DNA of 64,000 nt, from the NCBI GenBank assembly GCA_028285585.1, contig JANQOU010000012.1, positions 1-64,000 on the forward strand. The letters are read 5' to 3'. A program made the position numbers and the translations under genes. Below are positions 57,631 through 64,000 of this stretch, in pieces (the first letter of the stretch is position 1; the number at the start of each line of letters is the position of its first letter). Under the pieces are notes generated by a model that saw only the letters and a program-made list of their open reading frames with translations, was not told where the DNA came from and searched no databases. The DNA comes from Acidimicrobiia bacterium (GTDB taxonomy: Bacteria > Actinomycetota > Acidimicrobiia > Spongiisociales > ZC4RG35).

Positions 57631-59180
57631 GCCTCTTCGACGAACACCGTCTGCATGTGCCAGCCCGTAGCTCCGTCGGGGGCCGGCGCTCTCCGCTCCT
57701 CGTCCTGAAGCACCCCGTCGCCGTCGGTGGCGCGAACCCTCAGCTCGACCCTGCCGGTGACCTGCGGTGTCCAGTCGATCTGCCACTGGACCCAAGCATC
57801 CTCAGACAGAGGCTCCGAAACCTCCGCCTCCAACCATGGCTCATCTCTCCCCAGCTGGACTTCGACCTTGGAGATGCCCCGGTTCGGGGCCCAGGCAACA
57901 CCCGCGACTGTGGTCGGCTCGGTGAAGGTGCGCTTCAGGTTGTTGGGACGGTCGATGCGACTCTGGGTTTTGATGGGAGCTTCCTTGGCCCAGCCTCTCG
58001 GGATCCAGTAGGCGTCGAACTCGTCCCAGCCGGTCAGCTCGATCTCGGTCAGCCACTTGGTGGCCGATACGTAGCCGTAGAGACCGGAGACCACCAGCCG
58101 CGCCGGGAAGCCGTGCTCGAAAGGAAGCGGCTCACCGTTCATGCCCACGGCAACCAGCGCCTCGCGACCGTCATATGCGGCCTCGACGGGGAAACCAACG
58201 GTGAAATCGTCGACGGATCGACCTACCAGCTGTTCGGCGTCGTCGCGTGGTCCGGCGCGGTCCAAGATCTCGCTCAGAGGCACACCCTGCCAGCGTGCGT
58301 TGCCGACCAGATCGCCACCGACCGGGTTCGACACGCAGGAGAGGGTGATGTCGCGCTCCACCATCCTCATGTCGAGGAGGTCGGCGTAAGAGATGCTGTA
58401 CTCGCGGTCGACCCGCCCTTTGACCGTCAGGGTCCAGTCCTGGAGGATGATCGTGGGAACCGCGAATGCCGTGTCGATGCGGTAGAAGTCGTCGTTCGGG
58501 ACGATGATCGGTGTCAGGTCCTCCACGGCGGGAGCGAAGTCCTGAGCCGTCCGCACGTCCGGGAGAATCTCGGCAGCGCTGGGAAGCACCACATCGTTGC
58601 GGCCGGCGACCGCTCGCTTCGCGTTCTCCAGCATCCATCTGCCACCTGCAGCCGAGAGGGCTGCGAGGCCAAGAACCGCCGCGCTTCCCGCGATGAAAGC
58701 CCGCCGCGACCACGTCTCCTCAGACTCTTCTTCTGGTCCGGGTGACTTTGACACTCCCAATCCGTAGAGCCACTGAAGGGCGCCAAGCCCGGTCAAGGCG
58801 GCAGCGCCGGCCGGGATGAATGCGAGACCCGCTGACACCTGTGGGTCGCGAGCCGCCGCCAGCGTCGCCAGGACGGCGAACCCACCGAAGACCGCTATCG
58901 CTATCCAGAACCTCTTGCGCGCCGGTGGGCCAATGACGGCACCAAGGATCAGCGTGACGACACCGATGCCAACCAGAAGAGCCAGCTTGTCGTTGGTCCC
59001 GAAGACCGCGATGGCGAAGTCCTTGATCGGCTTCGGCACCATGTCGATGACCCAGTTCCCCAAGCCTTCGATCAAAGATGGAAGCCCGGAGGCCAGCCCG
59101 GCCAACAGCTCCGACACCCCCAAGGCCAGAGCAGCCGCCACCGTCCCAGCAAGGGCATCGCGCACACGTGTTTTCTCCAC
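57627..59180 (-). CDS. Membrane-anchored sulfite oxidase-family molybdopterin enzyme
   Basis: The 517-residue protein has four N-terminal transmembrane helices (about 8-30, 66-84, 90-109, 118-138). A twin-Arg stretch SRRAF and a fifth hydrophobic segment (159-179) follow. The molybdopterin domain has YSISYADLLDMRMVERDITL, with the molybdenum-ligand Cys in LSCVSNPVGG, then the C-terminal dimerisation domain (GVAWAPNRGISKVEVQLG). The catalytic part should be outside the cytoplasm. Substrate is unknown; sulfite or a methionine sulfoxide-like compound are candidates. Confidence 0.88.
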   Translation of the reverse strand: MEKTRVRDALAGTVAAALALGVSELLAGLASGLPSLIEGLGNWVIDMVPKPIKDFAIAVFGTNDKLALLVGIGVVTLILGAVIGPPARKRFWIAIAVFGGFAVLATLAAARDPQVSAGLAFIPAGAAALTGLGALQWLYGLGVSKSPGPEEESEETWSRRAFIAGSAAVLGLAALSAAGGRWMLENAKRAVAGRNDVVLPSAAEILPDVRTAQDFAPAVEDLTPIIVPNDDFYRIDTAFAVPTIILQDWTLTVKGRVDREYSISYADLLDMRMVERDITLSCVSNPVGGDLVGNARWQGVPLSEILDRAGPRDDAEQLVGRSVDDFTVGFPVEAAYDGREALVAVGMNGEPLPFEHGFPARLVVSGLYGYVSATKWLTEIELTGWDEFDAYWIPRGWAKEAPIKTQSRIDRPNNLKRTFTEPTTVAGVAWAPNRGISKVEVQLGRDEPWLEAEVSEPLSEDAWVQWQIDWTPQVTGRVELRVRATDGDGVLQDEERRAPAPDGATGWHMQTVFVEEA

Positions 59181-59243
59181 GATCGGTCAGGTTATGGAGC
59201 CGGGTGCTAACGCTGGGTAAACCGTTTGGTGTAGAAAACGGCG

Positions 59244-59849
59244 ATGCAACTGGTGGCTGGAGCCGACGGTGTGACTCGATGCTGGTGGGGAGCCGAGCCC
59301 GAGATCTATCGCGACTACCACGACTCCGAGTGGGGCCGGGCGGTCACCGATGACACCCGACTTTTTGAGAAGATCTGCCTCGAGGGTTTCCAGTCGGGCC
59401 TGAGCTGGCTCACCATCCTCCGCAAGCGAGAGAACTTCAGAAACGCATTCGACGGCTTCGACCCCGGCATTGTGGCTCGATACGGAGAGCAGGAAATTGA
59501 GCGGCTGCTCGACGACGACGGGATCGTTCGGCACGCCGGCAAGATCCGGTCGACCATCAACAACGCGAGCCGTGCCCTCGAGCTGATCAAGAAGAAGGGC
59601 TCGCTCAGCGACTACTTCTGGTCATGGGCCGAGCCTGAGACCGCCGCTCCCACAAGTCTCGAGGCGACGACACCGGTCTCCACCGCACTGGCCAAAGACC
59701 TGAAACAGAGAGGATGGTCGTTCGTCGGACCGACGACGGCCTACGCCTTCATGCAGGCGATGGGCCTGGTCAACGACCACCTCGACGGGTGTGACGCCCG
59801 GGACGAGTGCGCGGCCACCCGGCGACACGCCATCGACTCCTTTCTCTAG
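59244..59849 (+). CDS. tag: DNA-3-methyladenine glycosylase I
   Basis: Tag removes 3-methyladenine from alkylated DNA. The 201-residue protein has CWWGAEPEIYRDYHDSEWG, then LFEKICLEGFQSGLSWLTIL and SFVGPTTAYAFMQAMGLVND, with Cys and His zinc ligands at both ends as in E. coli Tag. It is divergent from the molybdoenzyme across 63 bp. Confidence 0.94.
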   Translation: MQLVAGADGVTRCWWGAEPEIYRDYHDSEWGRAVTDDTRLFEKICLEGFQSGLSWLTILRKRENFRNAFDGFDPGIVARYGEQEIERLLDDDGIVRHAGKIRSTINNASRALELIKKKGSLSDYFWSWAEPETAAPTSLEATTPVSTALAKDLKQRGWSFVGPTTAYAFMQAMGLVNDHLDGCDARDECAATRRHAIDSFL

Positions 59850-59859
59850 GTTGGCTGTC

Positions 59860-60996
59860 ATGGAGCGCCCAGCTTTCACCGTCGGGATCGAAGAGGAGTA
59901 CCTGGTCGTCGATCGTGAGACCCGCGACCTGATACACAGCCCGCCTCCCCAGATGTGGAAGCAGATCGAGGAGGTGGTGGGCTCGGCGGCGACCCACGAA
60001 TTCCTCCAGGCGCAGATCGAGATCCGAAGCAGCGTGCACAACAAGGTCTCCGAGGCCCGTATCGAACTGGAATCGCTCCGCCGGGAGCTGAGCAAGATCG
60101 TCACCGAGCACGGAGGAGCGCTCATCGCCGCCTCCACGCATCCCTTCGCCCACTGGTCGAAGCAGGCGACCACCGAAGACCCCCGCTACATGCGCCTGGC
60201 CGCCGACTTCCAGCAGGTGGCGCGGCAACTGGTCATCTGTGGGATGCATGTCCATGTGGGGATCGAGGACCCGGACCTCCGCATCGACCTGATGAACCAG
60301 GTCCGCTACATGCTCCCCCACATGCTGGCTCTCTCCACGTCGTCACCGTTCTGGGACGGGGTGCCCACCGGGCTCCTCGCCTACCGGCTGGTCATCTTTC
60401 AGAACCTGCCCCGCACCGGCATACCCGAGGAGTTCAACTCGTGGGCCGAGTACGAGAGGTACGTGAACACCCTCGTCGGCGCCGGCTTGATTGAGGACGC
60501 CACCAAGCTTTGGTGGGACATCCGGCCCAGCACCCGCTACCCCACCCTGGAGATGCGGATCAGTGACGTGTGCACCCGTCTCGAAGATGCCCTGACGGTG
60601 GCCGCCATCTATCAGTGCATGCTCTCCTACCTCTTCCGGCTCCGGCGGAACAACCAGCGTTGGCGGGTCTATGCGCCTGGGATCATCGAGGAGAACGTAT
60701 GGCGGGCGCAGCGGTACGGAACCGAAGGATCCCTGGTCGACTTCGGCAAAGGGCAACTGGTCCCGATGGCGGAACTGGCGGAGGAGTTCATAGAGGTGTT
60801 GTCGCAGGATGCGGTCGAGCTCGACGCCCGTGACGAGCTGCGCCATGCGCGGACCATCGCCAGGAACGGGACAAGCGCACACCGACAGCTGGCGATCTAC
60901 GAAGAGGCTTTGGCCGACGGCGCATCCGCCGAGGAGGCGTTGAAAGCGGTGGTCGACGGGTTGATCGTCGATTCGCTATACGGAATCGACGTCTAG
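59860..60996 (+). CDS. Carboxylate-amine ligase, YbdK/GCS2 family
   Basis: The 378-residue protein belongs to the glutamate-cysteine ligase 2 family. FTVGIEEEYLVVD opens it from the ATG at 59860, and GMHVHVGIEDPDLRIDLMNQ and RPSTRYPTLEMRISDVCTRL are its active-site motifs. E. coli YbdK has weak glutamate-cysteine ligase activity; the real substrate is unsettled. It follows tag by 10 bp. Confidence 0.9.
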   Translation: MERPAFTVGIEEEYLVVDRETRDLIHSPPPQMWKQIEEVVGSAATHEFLQAQIEIRSSVHNKVSEARIELESLRRELSKIVTEHGGALIAASTHPFAHWSKQATTEDPRYMRLAADFQQVARQLVICGMHVHVGIEDPDLRIDLMNQVRYMLPHMLALSTSSPFWDGVPTGLLAYRLVIFQNLPRTGIPEEFNSWAEYERYVNTLVGAGLIEDATKLWWDIRPSTRYPTLEMRISDVCTRLEDALTVAAIYQCMLSYLFRLRRNNQRWRVYAPGIIEENVWRAQRYGTEGSLVDFGKGQLVPMAELAEEFIEVLSQDAVELDARDELRHARTIARNGTSAHRQLAIYEEALADGASAEEALKAVVDGLIVDSLYGIDV

Positions 60997-61025
60997 GGTT
61001 CGTCCGCCCTAGCCAGGAGAACCTC

Positions 61026-61811
61026 ATGGGACACCCCGTACGCATTGGCGTCGGCCTGCCGCCACAGCACGCCGACTACTCGACCATCCGCGAAGCTGTC
61101 GTCAGAGCCGAGGAGATGGGTGCCGACGTCGTCTTCAACTGGGACCACTTCTACCCGCTGTTCGGCGACCCGGACGGCAAGCACTTCGAGTGCTGGACGA
61201 TGCTCGGCTCCTGGGCCGAGATAACGGAGAAGATCGAGTTCGGGGCCTTGGTCACCTGCAACTCCTACCGGAACCCCGACCTCCTCGCAGACATGGCGCG
61301 GACTGTCGACCACGCTTCGGGTGGCCGTCTCATATTCGGCATCGGTGCCGGGTGGTTCGAGAAGGACTACACCGAGTACGGCTACGACTTCGGGACGGCC
61401 GGCTCACGGCTCGCCGACCTCAGCGAAGCCCTCCCTCGCATCAAGTCGCGATGGGAGCAGCTGAACCCGACACCCACCCGCGAGCTGCCCATACTCATCG
61501 GCGGCGGCGGAGAGAAGAAGACCCTGCGCTACACCGCGGAGTACGCCCACATCTGGCACGGCTTCGGTGGTGCCGACGTGATCCAGCACAAGAACAAGGT
61601 GCTCGACCAGCACTGCGCCGACATCGGCCGCGACCCTTCGGAGATCGAGCGGTCAGTGGGCGCGGATGTGACGAAGATCGACGAGCTGGCGGAAGGCCTC
61701 TATGACGCCGGAGCCACCTTCATCACCCTCGGCTTCGACGGAGCGACCGGGTACGACATGGCAGCGCTACCCGAGTGGCTGGCTTGGCGAGACGAGAAGA
61801 ACGCGGCCTAG
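61026..61811 (+). CDS. LLM-class, probably F420-dependent, oxidoreductase
   Basis: A 261-residue luciferase-like TIM-barrel protein: IGVGLPPQHADYSTIREAVV, then VFNWDHFYPLF and GALVTCNSYRNPDLLADMAR. RLIFGIGAGWFEKDYTEYGY is the signature of F420-dependent LLM enzymes. PILIGGGGEKKTLRYTAEYA follows. Substrate unknown. It is followed by a strong hairpin. Confidence 0.88.
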   Translation: MGHPVRIGVGLPPQHADYSTIREAVVRAEEMGADVVFNWDHFYPLFGDPDGKHFECWTMLGSWAEITEKIEFGALVTCNSYRNPDLLADMARTVDHASGGRLIFGIGAGWFEKDYTEYGYDFGTAGSRLADLSEALPRIKSRWEQLNPTPTRELPILIGGGGEKKTLRYTAEYAHIWHGFGGADVIQHKNKVLDQHCADIGRDPSEIERSVGADVTKIDELAEGLYDAGATFITLGFDGATGYDMAALPEWLAWRDEKNAA

Positions 61812-61826
61812 CCCTCCCCCCCTCTT

Positions 61827-61865
61827 GTGTGCAAAAAGGAGTACGGAGTACTCCTTTTTGCACAC
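61827..61865. terminator. Bidirectional terminator, 18-bp perfect hairpin
   Basis: Arms 61827-61844 and 61848-61865 are perfectly complementary with a 3-nt loop, and contain A5 and T5 runs. It lies 16 bp after the LLM stop and 18 bp after the lgt stop on the other strand, and so serves both converging genes. Confidence 0.8.
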
Positions 61866-61882
61866 GCATACTGGCGTGTGAG

Positions 61883-62797
61883 TCAGGTCGAAGTCGCAGG
61901 CACGAGCACGGCGCCTCGCTTCTCGTCCTCCTCCGGGGAGACCAGAGGCTGACGACGGCCCATGTACCAAACCGCTACGAGAGCGGCGATCCCGCCTGCC
62001 AAGCCGCTCACCTGATTCCACGTGAAGGGCCCGAGCTCGGCATCACCCATGCCGATGCGCATGAAGTCGAGGACGAAGCGTTGGAACCCGTACCAGGCGG
62101 CCCAAATGAACAAGAGCTGGCCGTAGCGCAGATCGAAGCGCCGGTACACGAAGTAGAGGACGCCGAGCAGGATGCCAGCCCCGATCATGTCGTAAGCGGG
62201 AACGTGGTGATAGATCCCGGCGATGTCTGCCGCAGCCGGGTACGGGCAGAGCCCATTCACCAGCTGGGCTCCCTCGACACACTCCAACGCGTCGTGCTGC
62301 GGGGCGAGGTCGTAACCCGGTTTGACGCCGTAGCCCCACGCCACGTCGGTCACTTTCCCGAGGTGCTCCACGATGGCGAGGTCGCCGATCCGGCCGACCA
62401 CGGTGCCCAAGGCCAGCCCAAATGACGAGAGATCGAGTGTGGGCAGTACGGACAACCCGACCTGACGCATCCTCCAGGCACCGGCAACGATGCCACCGAC
62501 GAACCCTCCCATGATCGAGAAGTTGCCGGAGATGGGGTTGAGAGCATCGAGGATCGGTGTCCCTCCGATAATCGCCGCCGGAGCCGTGAGGTATCTGGCA
62601 CCAATCAGCGACCCGATCAGTCCCCAAGTCAATGCCGACTGGTACTTGAGCGTGTCGTACCCGCGCTTGCTCAGCTCACGGGTCGCCAGCACTGCACCGG
62701 CCAGGAACCCAACGGCCGCAAAAACGCCGTGGAGAGAGAAGGCGAGCGGACCGACCTCCCATATCGGGATCGGCGGGTATGCGATGACGGCGAGCAT
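61883..62797 (-). CDS. Prolipoprotein diacylglyceryl transferase-family protein
   Basis: Lgt transfers diacylglycerol to the lipobox Cys of prolipoproteins. This 304-residue protein has seven or so membrane segments, an FSLHGVFAAVGFLAG start and a GGFVGGIVAG loop. The signature is GRIGDLAIVEHLGK instead of the GRIGNF-type motif of classical Lgt, and the usual C-terminal HP-QLYE motif is replaced (HHVPAYDMIG). It may be a divergent Lgt or a relative with a different acceptor. Confidence 0.75.
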   Translation of the reverse strand: MLAVIAYPPIPIWEVGPLAFSLHGVFAAVGFLAGAVLATRELSKRGYDTLKYQSALTWGLIGSLIGARYLTAPAAIIGGTPILDALNPISGNFSIMGGFVGGIVAGAWRMRQVGLSVLPTLDLSSFGLALGTVVGRIGDLAIVEHLGKVTDVAWGYGVKPGYDLAPQHDALECVEGAQLVNGLCPYPAAADIAGIYHHVPAYDMIGAGILLGVLYFVYRRFDLRYGQLLFIWAAWYGFQRFVLDFMRIGMGDAELGPFTWNQVSGLAGGIAALVAVWYMGRRQPLVSPEEDEKRGAVLVPATST

Positions 62798-62912
62798 GCC
62801 GGCGTCAGGCTAACGGGCCGTCAACACGTGCAATCGCCATCGAAGGACCCGAACCACCCGCTTGCTCTCGCGCTGGAAGTGATTCGGTGTCGACTGGCTA
62901 AAGTGCCCGTCC

Positions 62913-64000
62913 GTGAGCGATCTTCTGGACACAGCAGCCTCCACAATGGGCCTTCCGGCCACGCTGGTCCAACGTTCCGCAGCCGCCAGAGCTGCCGAAG
63001 CGGGGGCCTCGGTGGACGACATCTTGTCATCTTGGACAGGTGGGGCACCCGTGGTCGCATCCACCCCAGCGCCCGAGCCGGAACCGGAGCCTGCGGTCGC
63101 TGCTGCGGAGACCGAGGAGCCGGCAGCAGCTGTGGCCGTGATAGAAGCACCTGCCATCGAAACGCCGGTCCTCCAGCAGGTTGTGGTCGAAGAAGAGCCC
63201 GACCAGCCCCTCGAGCCGGTACCACTCACCCAGCGAGTCCGGACAGCCGTCCGCATCGGAGCCTGGACCGGTGCCGGACTCGGCCTCTTTGCCTTCCTGA
63301 TCGCCTCAGCCTTGTGGGCGGACACAGCAGCAGTTCTTCCCGACAGCGGGCCGATTGTCCAAGTGAGCGCGTCGAGCGTCGTGACAGCTGTGGCAGTCGT
63401 CAGCGTTCTCTTCGGAGCTGTTGTGGCCGGTTTCTCCAGAGCTGCCACCGCCTGGGCCAACCCCGCGATGCAGCTGACCAGCTCCAAAGCCTCCACCGCC
63501 TGGCTGGGTGCGGTGATCGGCCTGGTGCTCGGTGTGGTGGGGGGAGTCGTCCTCACCTCGCTCGGCACCGCCATCGAGGGCAGTGACGGGCTGACCCAAT
63601 TGCCGGTGCTCTCGACCTTGACAGTGATGTTGGTCGGTGGAGCGGTCCTCGGCGCTCTCACCACGGCGCTGCCTCAACTGTTGGCAACACCAGTGGCGAT
63701 AGACGAGCAACATCAGGAAGAGGTTGAGGTCGTGAAGAAGCGGCTCGGTGATGCGATGGGTGTCCCCCTTGTGGCGGCCATCCTGCTTGTCATCCTGGTG
63801 GTACCGATCGGTTACGGCCTTCTCCAGTCGCAACACATGGCCAGTGGGAGCGCATCGATCGTCGCCATCGTGTTGTCGGGTGGAATCCTCGGATTCGCTG
63901 CATTGGCCGGATCGAAACCCGAGATGAAGATCTCGATGGGCGACGTCATGTGGGCCATCCTCGGCCTGGGGACCGTCGTGGTGATCGTGCTCTCGGTGCT
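62913..64000 (+). CDS. Multi-pass membrane protein, truncated by the window end
   Basis: The frame opens with GTG at 62913 and stays open to the last base (362 full codons seen). The N-terminal 45 residues (MGLPATLVQRSAAARAAEAG, then SVDDILSSWTGG) resemble a peripheral-subunit-binding helix pair. An acidic Ala/Pro/Glu linker to about residue 100 follows, then at least six hydrophobic segments. I do not recognise the function. It is divergent from lgt. Confidence 0.7.
   Translation, partial: MSDLLDTAASTMGLPATLVQRSAAARAAEAGASVDDILSSWTGGAPVVASTPAPEPEPEPAVAAAETEEPAAAVAVIEAPAIETPVLQQVVVEEEPDQPLEPVPLTQRVRTAVRIGAWTGAGLGLFAFLIASALWADTAAVLPDSGPIVQVSASSVVTAVAVVSVLFGAVVAGFSRAATAWANPAMQLTSSKASTAWLGAVIGLVLGVVGGVVLTSLGTAIEGSDGLTQLPVLSTLTVMLVGGAVLGALTTALPQLLATPVAIDEQHQEEVEVVKKRLGDAMGVPLVAAILLVILVVPIGYGLLQSQHMASGSASIVAIVLSGGILGFAALAGSKPEMKISMGDVMWAILGLGTVVVIVLSV

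Overview
The window is one dense stretch of chromosome from a high-GC member of the Actinomycetota. The pointers are a WhiB regulator, a NucS mismatch endonuclease, a TOPRIM protein of a type common in actinobacteria, a probable F420-dependent LLM oxidoreductase and pervasive GTG/TTG starts. Acidimicrobiia or a neighbouring class is my inference, not proven. No tRNA, rRNA, CRISPR array, prophage or insertion sequence was recognised.

About 0.1-38.6 kb is almost entirely minus strand and is the core translation and transcription block. In transcription order it runs rpoB-rpoC, rpsL-rpsG-fusA-tuf, the S10/spc run rpsJ to rplR-rpsE-rpmD-rplO-secY-adk-map, then the alpha operon rpmJ-rpsM-rpsK-rpsD-rpoA-rplQ, then coaA, a Yip1-like protein and truA, and finally rplM-rpsI-glmM-glmS. 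Most junctions are ATGA, GTGA or TGATG overlaps. Three places break the standard order: a plus-strand PLP enzyme between rpoC and rpsL; aceK, a TOPRIM gene and a coiled-coil gene where infA usually sits between map and rpmJ; and two plus-strand membrane-protein genes between rplQ and coaA. RpsL carries Arg at position 88, a substitution known to give streptomycin resistance.

Two special RNA or recoding elements stand out. The glmM-glmS gap holds a convincing glmS ribozyme, so glucosamine-6-phosphate should shut down glmS by mRNA self-cleavage. At 40.6-41.7 kb a DUF3179 gene is read through an in-frame TGA in a UPLC motif and is followed at the right spacing by a bacterial SECIS hairpin, so it is very likely a selenoprotein.

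About 38.8-64 kb is a mixed housekeeping and accessory region: a Crp-type regulator, an APH-family kinase, a small membrane protein, the selenoprotein, Hsp20 with a promoter-overlapping inverted repeat, a RimK ligase coupled to an M14-type hydrolase, WhiB, acyl-CoA dehydrogenase, M50 and M20 peptidases, a tRNA methyltransferase-NucS-MFS run, class II aldolase-NhaA-zinc ribbon, a 5'-3' exonuclease, a GntR/DUF1648 pair, a sulfurtransferase, a membrane-anchored molybdopterin oxidoreductase, Tag, a GCS2-type ligase, an LLM oxidoreductase, an Lgt-like protein and a truncated membrane protein at the right edge. A 44-bp repeat occurs twice, each time just after a minus-strand stop codon, and several perfect hairpins mark gene ends.
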